NCBI GenBank assembly: GCA_029379225.1
Contig: JAQYWR010000031.1
Span: 27,447 to 91,446 of the forward strand
From: Nostoc sp. S4
GTDB taxonomy: Bacteria > Cyanobacteriota > Cyanobacteriia > Cyanobacteriales > Nostocaceae
DNA length: 64,000 bases
Direction: 5' to 3'
Position 1 is the first letter of the stretch. Every line of letters starts with the position of its first letter. The position numbers were made by a program, and so were the translations under genes. The notes beneath the pieces were generated by a model that was given only the letters and a program-made list of their open reading frames with translations, had not been told where the DNA came from and searched no databases. Shown here piece by piece: positions 8,944-17,355 of this stretch.

Positions 8944-8972
8944 ATAATACCGTCCAGACGGTAAAGTGTCAA
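8944..8972 (-). promoter_or_regulatory. Strong sigma70-type promoter reading toward tetR-P450
   Basis: On the minus strand a consensus -35 TTGACA (8967-8972) is separated by exactly 17 bp from a -10 TATTAT (8944-8949). The spacer contains a whole TetR-type operator. On the plus strand the same place holds TATAAT (8943-8948), so weak divergent initiation is also possible, but no plus-strand gene follows. Confidence 0.75.
8948..8963. promoter_or_regulatory. TetR-type operator, copy 2 (perfect)
   Basis: TACCGTC-CA-GACGGTA is an inverted repeat with 7-bp arms and a 2-bp centre. It sits between the -35 and -10 of the minus-strand promoter, which is the classical position for steric repression. 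The start-to-start distance to copy 1 is 30 bp. Confidence 0.75.
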
Positions 8973-9165
8973 CTAGATAGTTTGAAATTTTGGATGGGTA
9001 ACTAGTTCAAGGCTAGTATTGAGGTCGATGTCAACGTCTGGCAAACTGACCGCTTGTTGCCCTTTGTGATAAATCCGGGATTGGTGTTAACTTAACGTAA
9101 AACTGATGTCCCCCACCAAGGAAGTTTATCAAATGCTGATTATTCGTATGACTAAAGTTAGTAGC

Positions 9166-10890
9166 TTAACTAAATTCCTGACCATAAAGTTGGGCATAGC
9201 GACCGTTTAGGACTAATAATTCTTCATGGGTTCCTGATTCGACAATTTGTCCTTGTTCGAGAACTAAAATGCGATCGCATCTTCTAACTGTTGATAAACG
9301 ATGGGCAATAATAAACACTGTCCGGTTTTCCATTAATCTTTCTAAGGCTTCCTGTACCAATGCTTCTGACTCGGAATCTAATGCACATGTCGCTTCATCA
9401 AAAATCAAAATTTGCGGGTTGAGGAGAACAGCACGAGCGATCGCAATTCTTTGTTTTTGTCCTAATGATAAGTTTATCCCACGTTCGCCCACCCAAGTAC
9501 GATAACCTTCTGGCAATTCGCTAATAAATTCATGGGCATTAGCAATTTTCGCCGCTGCTGTCACTGCTTGCATATCAAAAAAGTCTTGCCCAAAAGCAAT
9601 ATTTTGGGCTATTGTGCCGGAAAACATGATGCTTTCTTGGGGAACAATGCCAATTTGTCGCCGCAGACTATGTAGCTTGACATCCCGAATATCAACTCCA
9701 TCAATTAAGATTTGACCAGTTTTGGGGTCGTAGAAACGGGGTAAGAGATTCACAAATATAGTTTTAGCATTAGCAGAAGTACTTACAACAGCGATCGCTT
9801 CACCGGGTGATACCAACAAACTGATATCCTTTAATACGGGTTTACCCAGTTGATAGACAAAAGAAACATGACGATATTCTACTTCCCCTTTGACTGGAGG
9901 TAGAGCGATCGCATTTGGTTTTTCTATGACTGTCGGTTGAATTACCATCAACTCAAAAACCCTGCGAACAGATGCTTTACCCTGCTTAAATTCGTTGTAG
10001 TTTTTAGTAATCTGACTGATGGGGTCAACTAACAGCGCCGCCGCCGCCAGATAACTAAAAAAATTGGCTACTGTCAAATTATCTTGGGAAATTTGCCACG
10101 CCCCCACTATCAGTAAAGATAAGACACTTGAGGCTGACAAAAATCCCACGATGGGACTTTTAATTGCTTTTAAGCGTTCTGCTGAATATTTTGCTTTTAA
10201 ATTGCGTTCTGCTTCATCGCCAAAGCGGGCAATTTCGTAGTTTTCCGCCGCAAAAGCTTGTACCAAACGGATACCATTAAAAACTTCCAAGAAAATGGCA
10301 GATAAACCCGACACCCGATTTTGATTTTTTGAAGAATGCTTGCGTAAGTGTTCGCCAAACCAGCCAATTAAAATAGCGATTAGTGGTGCAATTATCATCG
10401 TTGCTAGTGTCAATTGCAAATTCAGATAAATCATGTAAATCGCAATTGCTACCAACTGTAAAATACAAGGAATAAGGTCGTGAAATATTTTATTTACAAC
10501 TTCCCCAATCCGGTCAACATCTTCGGTGAGACGGTAAGATAAATCACCTGCTTTTGCCGTTTCAAAATAACTGAGATTTAACTTTTGGAGATGTGTGTAA
10601 AGTTGTTGGCGCAGATAAAAAGCAACTTTTAAAGCAGCTTTTGCCATGTACATATCTTGTATAGCCTGAAACAAACCTCTCACAAGAAAGATTAAGGCAC
10701 AGGTTCCAGTTATTTGGACGATCGCTACTAAATTACCTTGTGCAAAAGGAATTGCCAATTTGCCAGCAAGATTAATTAACACTAATGTCGCCAGCACGTA
10801 TCCGAAAATGCCAATAAATCCCTTAGTGATGGTTCGCCACTGGGGTCGGATATAAGGTAACAGTAACCAGTAATTAGAACGCGTTTTCAA
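9166..10890 (-). CDS. ABC exporter half-transporter with degenerate Walker A
   Basis: This 574-aa protein has an N-terminal six-helix exporter domain (residues ~1-320) and a C-terminal ATPase domain, as in MsbA-type lipid/drug exporters working as dimers. The ATPase keeps the Q-loop (VPQESIMFSG), Walker B (ILIFDEATCALD) and the switch His (FIIAHRLSTV). The P-loop, normally GxxGxGKS/T, reads VSTSANAKT: the Lys (K376) and Thr remain but the glycines are lost. The signature is LSLGQ instead of LSGGQ. The frame starts with TTG; no better start is visible. It may pair with another half-transporter or have reduced ATPase activity. The frame is otherwise intact. Confidence 0.88.
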   Translation of the reverse strand: MKTRSNYWLLLPYIRPQWRTITKGFIGIFGYVLATLVLINLAGKLAIPFAQGNLVAIVQITGTCALIFLVRGLFQAIQDMYMAKAALKVAFYLRQQLYTHLQKLNLSYFETAKAGDLSYRLTEDVDRIGEVVNKIFHDLIPCILQLVAIAIYMIYLNLQLTLATMIIAPLIAILIGWFGEHLRKHSSKNQNRVSGLSAIFLEVFNGIRLVQAFAAENYEIARFGDEAERNLKAKYSAERLKAIKSPIVGFLSASSVLSLLIVGAWQISQDNLTVANFFSYLAAAALLVDPISQITKNYNEFKQGKASVRRVFELMVIQPTVIEKPNAIALPPVKGEVEYRHVSFVYQLGKPVLKDISLLVSPGEAIAVVSTSANAKTIFVNLLPRFYDPKTGQILIDGVDIRDVKLHSLRRQIGIVPQESIMFSGTIAQNIAFGQDFFDMQAVTAAAKIANAHEFISELPEGYRTWVGERGINLSLGQKQRIAIARAVLLNPQILIFDEATCALDSESEALVQEALERLMENRTVFIIAHRLSTVRRCDRILVLEQGQIVESGTHEELLVLNGRYAQLYGQEFS

Positions 10891-10940
10891 GCTCTAACGT
10901 CCAGAAGAATAGGGCGGGCATTGGGCATTGGGCATAGTTA

Positions 10941-11009
10941 AGAGGCAGAGGGGCAGGGGGAAAATGAAAAATTACCTCTTTCCCCTCTGCTCCCGCTCCC
11001 CTGCCCCTC
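10941..11009. repeat. Purine-rich spacer repeat with inverted partner
   Basis: A gaggcagaggggcaggggg tract is followed about 40 nt later by a matching tcccctgcccctc tract, so the two can pair in a long stem. Similar tracts occur at 61-137, 30411-30450 and 61797-61835. This is typical cyanobacterial spacer. It could end transcription of the downstream-facing units, but no T-run is seen. Confidence 0.5.
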
Positions 11010-11032
11010 ATCTCCCCATGCCCTAATTTAAA

Positions 11033-11554
11033 TTATTTCTGCTCGACTTCCCAACGAAACAGCCGTGGCAATTGAGATACATCTATGGCATAATTGACAA
11101 TCCACAGCACCAGTTGAAAAATTAAAAAATATCGCACCCACAGCAATTGAGTTTCAGAACCTAAAATTGTTAAACCCTCATATAACTGCCAGAATCGGTA
11201 AGGTAAATATACATAAGGAACCATTACCCATACTACATTTTGGAAATTTCTCAGGGCAACTGTCTCAGAAATGATTTGTAACGCTAATACGATAAAATAC
11301 CAACCAATTACAGTTAAAACAGTGCGATCGCTCCACCAAACACCCCATAGCAACATTACTATTAATGGCAGTACTATTCCTAATACTTGTACTGAGCCAA
11401 ACCAAATTTTATACCAACCGGGAAATGGTAAAGGCAAAGTGTAGGTTTTTGTATTTTTCCATCCCCAGTTAACAATCACAATAAAAAGTGTGGCAATAAC
11501 GAAAAAAATCAGGTTTTCTATAAATAGGTAGAGGTTGATATTTGAGGAAGTCAT
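11033..11554 (-). CDS. Uncharacterised membrane protein
   Basis: This 173-aa protein has about four hydrophobic segments: near residues 8-28 (NLIFFVIATLFIVIVN), 55-75 (VLGIVLPLIVMLLWGVWW), 80-100 (VIGWYFIVLALQII) and 140-160 (YFLIFQLVLWIVNYAI). No family motif is recognised. It lies between dedA and the ABC exporter on the same strand with a 142-bp repeat-bearing spacer, so a shared transcript is possible. The start ATG is unambiguous. Confidence 0.7.
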   Translation of the reverse strand: MTSSNINLYLFIENLIFFVIATLFIVIVNWGWKNTKTYTLPLPFPGWYKIWFGSVQVLGIVLPLIVMLLWGVWWSDRTVLTVIGWYFIVLALQIISETVALRNFQNVVWVMVPYVYLPYRFWQLYEGLTILGSETQLLWVRYFLIFQLVLWIVNYAIDVSQLPRLFRWEVEQK

Positions 11555-11662
11555 AGAAGATTACGAGTAGTTTAAAAACTCAAGCCGCTTTATCCTTTAA
11601 TCCTGAATTTTAACTTCTAATTTCTGATTTCTGACTCCTGAATTCTGAATTATTAGATACTT

Positions 11663-12274
11663 TCATTCTTTTTTTGCTCTATTTTCTTGGATGAGATGAA
11701 TAATTGATGGCACTAAAGAAATAACTATAATTAATCCAATAATTGGTAACAAATACTTATCTACCTGTTCGGGTGGTAAGGATTTTCCTAAGAAAAACCC
11801 TAATAGAGTGATTCCGAACGTCCAAAGGAAGCCACCAATTAGGTTGTAAGACATAAATGTGCGGTAATGCATAGCACCAATTCCTGCTACTATCGGTGCA
11901 AAAGTGCGAATAATCGGTGTAAAACGTGCTAAAACGATTGTTTTTTTGCCATGTTTATCATAAAAATTTTGGGTTTTTACTAAATGTTTTTTATGAAACA
12001 ACCATGAATCTTCTTTCTGAAATAATCTTCTGCCGAATCTGTATCCTGTAGCGTAGCCAACATTATCACCAAGGACTGCACAAACGAAAGCACCAAAAAT
12101 CAAAACCCAAATGTTAAGTTCTGAGTTGGGAACAGATGCAAGAAATCCAGCGGTGAATAATAAGCTATCTCCAGGCAGAAAAAAACCAATTAACAAGCCA
12201 GATTCAGCAAAAACAATTGCCCACACCCCAAAGTAGCCGAGTGATTGAATCAGTTGTGGTAAATCTAGATGCAT
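11663..12274 (-). CDS. DedA-family membrane protein
   Basis: A polytopic inner-membrane protein of 203 aa from the preferred ATG. It has the DedA/SNARE-associated (VTT) signatures ESGLLIGFFLPGDSLLFTAG near the N-terminus and the conserved R in RFGRRLF, with ARFTPIIRTFAPIVAG in the middle. DedA proteins work in membrane homeostasis, probably undecaprenyl-phosphate or phospholipid transport. The frame can be extended to a TTG at 12322, but ATG at 12274 (MHLDLPQLIQSLG) matches the family start. It is divergent from the ABC-2 permease at 12407. Confidence 0.92.
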   Translation of the reverse strand: MHLDLPQLIQSLGYFGVWAIVFAESGLLIGFFLPGDSLLFTAGFLASVPNSELNIWVLIFGAFVCAVLGDNVGYATGYRFGRRLFQKEDSWLFHKKHLVKTQNFYDKHGKKTIVLARFTPIIRTFAPIVAGIGAMHYRTFMSYNLIGGFLWTFGITLLGFFLGKSLPPEQVDKYLLPIIGLIIVISLVPSIIHLIQENRAKKE

Positions 12275-12406
12275 AAAACTTCTGAGCTTTGAATAATAGA
12301 TCCACCAGATCTTAACGTTCAATAATTTTCTTAAATAAAAAGTAATATTAAATTTACATAAAGTTCTTTTGTTATTTTAAAATTAATATCGGCTCACGGG
12401 TGCAAG

Positions 12407-13189
12407 ATGCAAAGATATTGGAAAGTACTAAGACTATTTTGGAGTGCAGCGATCGCAGCTGAGTTTGAGTATCGCATCAACTTTCTCATAGCTAGCCTTA
12501 CCAGCTTGGGGAATCTTGCCGGCAGCGTCTTTGGGCTATTCTTGTTTTACCGTACTGGCTATACTTTTGCTGGCTGGTCATGGGAAGCAGCTTTAGTAGT
12601 TCTGGGAATTTTTACTTTACTGCAAGGGTTTGCTGCCACTTTTCTCGCGCCAAACTTGAATCGCATTGTCCGCCATGTGCAAGAAGGCACTCTTGACTTT
12701 ATATTATTAAAACCCATTCGCAGTCAGTTTTGGCTGTCCACCCACACCATTTCACCTTGGGGACTACCAGATTTAATCTTTGGCTGCATCATCATTGGCT
12801 ATGCAGGTCAACACCTTGGCGTAGAAATAAACAACTATCTACTGAGTCTAGTACCGTTGTTGTTTGGCTTAGTGATTCTTTATAGCTTGTGGTTTATACT
12901 TGGCTCTACGACTATTTGGTTTGTTAAAATCTACAATGTTACTGAAGTGCTGCGTGGTTTGCTGGAAGCAGGAAGATATCCAATTACAGCTTTTCCAACT
13001 GTTTACCGCTTTTTCTTTACTTATGTAGTGCCAGTAGCTTTTTTAACTACTGTCCCATCTCAAGCACTGCTAGGTCGAAGTGAAATTACTTGGTTGATGG
13101 GTGCAGGAGTATTAGCTGTGATGTTATTTTTCGTTTCTACTTGGTTTTGGCGATTTGCGTTACGGTTTTATACTAGTGCTTCGAGTTAG
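12407..13189 (+). CDS. ABC-2-type transporter permease
   Basis: A 260-aa membrane protein with six hydrophobic helices. It carries the EGTLDFILLKPIRSQFWLS loop and the C-terminal FLTTVPSQALLGR segment typical of the ABC-2/DUF990 permeases. These pair with a separate ATPase subunit to export an unknown substrate. No ATPase gene or second permease is adjacent, so the partners must be encoded elsewhere. The start ATG follows gggtgcaag. Confidence 0.85.
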   Translation: MQRYWKVLRLFWSAAIAAEFEYRINFLIASLTSLGNLAGSVFGLFLFYRTGYTFAGWSWEAALVVLGIFTLLQGFAATFLAPNLNRIVRHVQEGTLDFILLKPIRSQFWLSTHTISPWGLPDLIFGCIIIGYAGQHLGVEINNYLLSLVPLLFGLVILYSLWFILGSTTIWFVKIYNVTEVLRGLLEAGRYPITAFPTVYRFFFTYVVPVAFLTTVPSQALLGRSEITWLMGAGVLAVMLFFVSTWFWRFALRFYTSASS

Positions 13190-13464
13190 TAGGTAAATTG
13201 TGATATGAATCAAGTTTAGCGAGTCGTAAACTAGCTTTTACGTTGTAAAATTATTAATTTTTATAACCCAAATTTGAGCAAATCTAGGCGGATTTATTTT
13301 GTTTGCTAATTTGCTTTAAAATTATTGCCTTTTTGGTTTTGTAGTTAGAGCGATCGCTTCATCTTTTATAACTAATATTGTAAGACTCAACAAGTGACTA
13401 AATATAGGAAATATCATTACCTTTACTGACTTAAGTAACATAACATCAAGTCGATTTGTATAGA

Positions 13465-13917
13465 TTAAGACTGACTCAAATCATAGATTTTCTCTGCCTG
13501 CTGCCAAGTTTATAAGGCTATTTCCGGTTGACCAGTATTTAATTCTAAGCTTCCTTGGGTGTTGAGAACTTGGGCGTAAAGGAAAGAATCATCTATTGTT
13601 TTTATAATATTCTCTACTTGGGTAAGGAGCGATCGCGCTGCTGACCATTTACCTAAATCTTGATAAACAATAGCTAGGTAGTTGTAACTTAAAGCTTGAT
13701 AGTGCTGCTGTTTGGTTTGCTGAAATATCTGAGCTGCTTGTGACCAAACTTATACTGCTTGTACCAACTTTCCAGCATCATAAAGTTGTTTTCCTTGTTC
13801 GAGTAAGATGACCTGAGATTGAGTTGGGGAAATAGAATCCTCTGCGCTGGCTGGTAATACAGTTGTAATTAATAAAAAAATTAGTATGCCTAAAATCAGG
13901 TAACGATGAATATGCAT
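13465..13917 (-). pseudogene. TPR-repeat protein remnant with in-frame stops
   Basis: From an ATG at 13917 the frame gives a signal peptide (LILGILIFLLITTVLPASA). TPR-like helices follow: LLEQGKQLYDAGKLVQAV, then YNYLAIVYQDLGKW and VLNTQGSLELNTGQPEIAL. It is cut by TAA after LVQAV and again after QPEIAL, and ends at 13465. The pattern is that of the N-terminal part of cyanobacterial secreted TPR proteins that often continue into a CHAT protease-like domain; that domain is absent. The two stops at otherwise conserved Trp/Ala positions mark it as a dead fragment. Confidence 0.75.
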
Positions 13918-14356
13918 AAATGCTCATAAAAATTTGCAATTTATAATTGCTAGTTTGGATTTTTGACGATGATTAATCGTATTAAGTCTGCGTAATCAAT
14001 ATGGCTAGGTAATATTTACAAACAAAGGTAGAAATCTGATTTTATTAATTACGAAAAACACATAGCTTGCTTCTCACGCCCAGACGAGTATTACAAATTG
14101 GTATTAGCGTTCCTGTAGGGTAGCAAGTGGTGCAGGACTTCCAGTCGTTCGGGCTTGGTGCAAGATGTAAGAGAATTATATTCTAATACTTTTTAATACA
14201 TATAATTTATATTTAGTCAATTAATATTATTAATAACATAGCTAATTAATATTTTTTAATACAGATAATTTCTTTTTAGTCAAGTAATCATATTAATAAT
14301 ATAGTTGTTTCATTTTTCAAAGCTCATTGTATTTTTGTTAAAGATTAATTTTTGTT

Positions 14357-14385
14357 TTGACTTGATATCGTAATGTGTGTATAGT
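14357..14385 (+). promoter_or_regulatory. Candidate promoter of the cyanobactin cluster
   Basis: TTGACT (14357-14362) and TATAGT (14380-14385) are separated by 17 bp, a good sigma70-type match. They lie about 280 bp upstream of the A-protease start in otherwise non-coding DNA. A transcript from here would carry the short ORF at 14433-14477 in its leader. Confidence 0.55.
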
Positions 14386-14432
14386 GTTAAATCACTAAAT
14401 GTTTATCAATAAAGTGGAAGGAGTAAAAGCTG

Positions 14433-14477
14433 ATGAGTAGCAGCTTTCAAAAAACTTGCACAGAGGTAATAGAATAA
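14433..14477 (+). CDS. 14-residue ORF with strong Shine-Dalgarno in the cluster leader
   Basis: ATG at 14433 follows an AAGGAG Shine-Dalgarno (14418-14423) at 9-nt spacing and encodes MSSSFQKTCTEVIE before TAA. It lies 47 nt after the predicted -10 box. It may be a leader peptide, a relic of a lost gene start, or a chance ribosome site. No function is known. It is too short to judge by codon use. Confidence 0.3.
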   Translation: MSSSFQKTCTEVIE

Positions 14478-14663
14478 TCAATTTTAAATTGCTATAAGTA
14501 TTGATTTTTAACACCTTTTCGCGAATAAATCAGCCCTGCTTATTAAGGGAGATAATGGGGTATTTAAAATGTTTTGCTACCAATCAAAGGACTTTTAAAA
14601 CATCCTTGAACACGGTGTGATTTGTTCAGTAAAAATCTAACAGCCTCCGATCGCTCTTTACAA

Positions 14664-16691
14664 ATGAATCTTTTACCTCTGGCTCCACTATGGGCAAAAA
14701 CCTCTGGTAGCCCACAAATTTGCATTGCTGTACTCGACGGACTGACTGATTTGAAGCATCCCTGTTTCGTGAGAGCAGACTTGATCCAGCTACCGACGCT
14801 GGTTACTGGGGAAGCAAATCTTAATGGTGAGATGTCTCTGCATGGCACTCATGTAGCCAGCATCATCTTTGGTCAGTCGGGTAGTGCTGTTAGGGGAATT
14901 GCCCCTGAATGTAAAGGATTGATTGTACCGGTGTTTGCAGATGCAGGACGGCAGTTGTCTCAACTCGATTTAGCCAGAGCGATCGAACAAGCCGTCAACG
15001 CGGGGGCGCACATCATCAATATTAGCGGTGGGCAACTCACTGATGAAGGTGAGGCAGAAGGATGGCTGAAGCGATCGGTGCAGCTTTGCCAAGAAAAAAA
15101 TGTGCTGATTGTGGCAGCAGCAGGCAATGATGGTTGTGCTTGTTTGCACGTTCCGGCAGCCTTGCCAGCTGTGTTAGCGGTTGGGGCAATGGATGACGAA
15201 GGTAAACCCATCGCCTTTAGCAACTGGGGCGAAACTTACCAAGCTCAAGGCATTTTGGCACCAGGCGAAAATATCTTGGGGGCAAAACCTGGAGGCGGAA
15301 CAACTCGGTTGAGTGGAACTAGTTTTGCTACACCGATCGCCACGGGAGTAGCAGCACTGCTATTAAGTTTACAAATTCAACGGGGCGAAACACCCGATCC
15401 GCAAAAAGTCAGGGCGGCAATCTTAAATAGTGCTTTGCCCTGTACGCCTGCTGATACAAGCGATGCAAGTCGTTGTTTGGTTGGCAAACTCAATATCTCT
15501 GGAACTCTTGAATACTTATTTGGAGGAACTGTGTCAGATACTTTGTCAGCGGTTGCTGCTTCTGGCTGCGGCTGTGGTGGAACCCAACAAAGCCAGGTCG
15601 AATCATCCGATCGCCCTGTTGATGACTTAATCGATGTTGCATCCCTCGCGCAGACACTTACAGCCGTGGAACCTGCCACTGCCCTTGCTGTTGCCCCTGT
15701 AAACCAGCCTCAATCGGCTGCTTCAATCGCTCCCTCAAATGTCTCCTCAGCTACCCCATCCACTCACTCAAGGACTCAACAAGTACCCACTATGACTCAA
15801 TCTACCTCGAACTTTGTCAGTGCTAGTCAAGCTCCCAGCGAAATTGCTGAGAGTCAACTGGTGTATGCTTTGGGGACGCTTGGCTATGACTTTGGCTCTG
15901 AAGCAAGACGAGATTCTTTTAAACAACTGATGCCTGCCTACAACATTAATGGGATTGTGGTTCCAGCGAACCCTTATGATGCAAGGCAGATGGTGGATTA
16001 CTTGGCGGTAAGTCCTTCGGAATCGCGATCGCTAATTTGGACATTGAATATCGAATTGACGCCAATTTATGCGATCGAACCCCAAGGAGCGTTTGCACGA
16101 GACACCTACGCCGTTTTGCAAGAACTATTGGCAGGGCAAATTCAAGCGGAAAGCAGTGAAGAATATGTAGAGCGCGTGAGTATTCCCGGAGTTTTGACTG
16201 GGCGCACCGTCAAGCTATTTTCTGGGCAGACTGTACCTCTGCTAGCACCGCAAAACCCGCGAGGAATGTATGGCTGGAAGATAAATACACTCGTATCTGC
16301 TGCCATCCAGACGGTGCAAACCACCGTCGGAGATGCTCAAGAAGACCCGATTCGGCGCACGTTGAGTAGTTTCCTCAACCGGATTTACTACGATTTACGA
16401 AATCTCGGCACCACGTCACAAGACCGGGCGCTCAACTTTGCAGCGACGAATGCGTTCCAGGCGGCTTCCACCTTTGCCGAAGCGGTAGCAACCGGCATGG
16501 AACTAGACAGCATCACGGTAGAAAAAAGTCCCTTCTGTCGGGTGGATAGCGATTGTTGGGATGTGAAGCTGAAGTTCTTTGACCCGGAAAACAGTCGCCG
16601 TGCCAAGAAGGTGTTCCGGTTCACGATTGATGTCAGCGATTTGATTCCGGTAACGCTGGGCGATGTGAGAACTTGGTCTACACCGTATTAG
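14664..16691 (+). CDS. patA: Cyanobactin maturation protease, PatA type
   Basis: A 675-aa subtilisin-like (S8) protease. PatA-type enzymes cut the modified precursor at the N side of the core. Catalytic residues: Asp25 in AVLDGLTDL, His60 in HGTHVAS, Ser220 in SGTSFATP, with AAAGNDG holding the oxyanion Asn. After the ~280-residue protease comes a Cys-rich patch (SGCGCGG) and a Ser/Thr/Pro/Ala linker (~315-395). A C-terminal domain of ~250 residues, shared almost word for word with the G protease, begins at YALGTLGYDFG. The frame opens at TTG 14622, but ATG 14664 puts Asp25 at nearly the same distance as in G (Asp29). It is the first gene of the cluster, and the first precursor follows 109 bp later. 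Confidence 0.9.
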   Translation: MNLLPLAPLWAKTSGSPQICIAVLDGLTDLKHPCFVRADLIQLPTLVTGEANLNGEMSLHGTHVASIIFGQSGSAVRGIAPECKGLIVPVFADAGRQLSQLDLARAIEQAVNAGAHIINISGGQLTDEGEAEGWLKRSVQLCQEKNVLIVAAAGNDGCACLHVPAALPAVLAVGAMDDEGKPIAFSNWGETYQAQGILAPGENILGAKPGGGTTRLSGTSFATPIATGVAALLLSLQIQRGETPDPQKVRAAILNSALPCTPADTSDASRCLVGKLNISGTLEYLFGGTVSDTLSAVAASGCGCGGTQQSQVESSDRPVDDLIDVASLAQTLTAVEPATALAVAPVNQPQSAASIAPSNVSSATPSTHSRTQQVPTMTQSTSNFVSASQAPSEIAESQLVYALGTLGYDFGSEARRDSFKQLMPAYNINGIVVPANPYDARQMVDYLAVSPSESRSLIWTLNIELTPIYAIEPQGAFARDTYAVLQELLAGQIQAESSEEYVERVSIPGVLTGRTVKLFSGQTVPLLAPQNPRGMYGWKINTLVSAAIQTVQTTVGDAQEDPIRRTLSSFLNRIYYDLRNLGTTSQDRALNFAATNAFQAASTFAEAVATGMELDSITVEKSPFCRVDSDCWDVKLKFFDPENSRRAKKVFRFTIDVSDLIPVTLGDVRTWSTPY

Positions 16692-16761
16692 GGAGCAAAC
16701 AGCAAAAAGTCTTCTTTGACTTTAGAAGCGGTCAGACCCACCGACTGAGCAACAGCTCGAC

Positions 16762-16800
16762 AACGGGACAGCAAGCAACCACAAAACGGAGAATCAACTC
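16762..16800 (+). repeat. Conserved leader sequence upstream of precursor 1
   Basis: The 39 bp before the first precursor (aacgggaca ... aacggagaatcaact) recur almost unchanged before the second precursor at 17316-17355. The block includes the ribosome-binding region (ACGGAGAA). This shows the two precursor genes arose by duplication together with their translation-start region. Confidence 0.8.
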
Positions 16801-17028
16801 ATGGACAAGAAAAATCTGATGCCACAAGCCGCCCAGCCCGTCAACCGGATTGGAACCGGACAAGTAGATCCAGAACTGGCAGAACTGTCGGAAGAAGCTT
16901 TGCAACTGCACGGTGAAGAGACTTATAGTGCATCAGTACTAGCCTCGTTTCAGACAGAAACTCCTGGTACTCTTTTTGGTTACAGAGTGTGCTTGAGGGT
17001 CTGTTCTTATGATGGCGACGAGGAATAG
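16801..17028 (+). CDS. patE: Cyanobactin precursor peptide 1
   Basis: A 75-residue RiPP precursor. The leader begins MDKKNLMPQAAQPVNRIGTG, the standard cyanobactin leader. It contains the heterocyclase-recognition segment LAELSEEAL (residues 26-34). It ends in SYDGDEE, a version of the (A/S)YDG tail cut by the G protease. The residues just before the tail, YRVCLRVC (61-68), have Cys at positions 4 and 8, the same spacing as in patellamide cores such as VTACITFC. The upstream protease site is unclear: either TYSAS (41-45), giving an unusually long core, or after TLFG (57-60), giving an octapeptide. Tyr and Arg in the core are possible targets of the PatF-type enzyme. The gene has its own good ribosome site. 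Confidence 0.88.
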   Translation: MDKKNLMPQAAQPVNRIGTGQVDPELAELSEEALQLHGEETYSASVLASFQTETPGTLFGYRVCLRVCSYDGDEE

Positions 17029-17126
17029 GGCTTAATTCTACACGTCCTTTCTCTCTCAAATCTCTCTTTTCCTTGTCTGGGAGCCTAATTCGTCAAGAAT
17101 GAATCCCTTAACAATTGCCCTCATCT

Positions 17127-17157
17127 GGAGGCTTTCCGTGACCTCCGGTTTGGAGGT
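17127..17157 (+). promoter_or_regulatory. Two mutually exclusive hairpins between the precursor genes
   Basis: CCTCC at 17142-17146 can pair with GGAGG at 17127-17131 (10-nt loop) or, as ACCTCC-ggttt-GGAGGT, with 17152-17157 (5-nt loop). Only one can form at a time. No T-run follows. It might tune the ratio of the two precursors or simply stabilise RNA. This is weak evidence from sequence pairing only. Confidence 0.25.
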
Positions 17158-17315
17158 AGAGAAAGATGAGAAAAATGAGTAACTAAGGGAAGTGGGGGAG
17201 ACTAAAATACGTTTTTCCTGCTTCCTAAAAAAAAATCGCTTGGCAATTGTCTGCATCTAGGGATTTAGGTTCTTACAGCACTGGGATTAGACATAGAAAG
17301 CAAGGGAGGCTCAAT

Positions 17316-17355
17316 AACGGGACATCAACTAACCACAAAAACGGAGAATCAACTT
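17316..17355 (+). repeat. Conserved leader sequence upstream of precursor 2
   Basis: This is the partner of 16762-16800, with a few substitutions and a one-base insertion in the A-run. The ribosome-binding region ACGGAGAA is identical. Confidence 0.8.

Larger units (their letters stand above)
13918..14663. other. Long AT-rich spacer before the cyanobactin cluster
   Basis: No full-length gene is seen. Around 14180-14300 there is a repeated AT-rich word (ttttttaatacagataatt / tttttaatacatataattt). The promoter at 14357 and a 14-codon ORF at 14433 lie in the right half. The A-protease frame can be extended to a TTG at 14622 inside this spacer. Confidence 0.6.
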
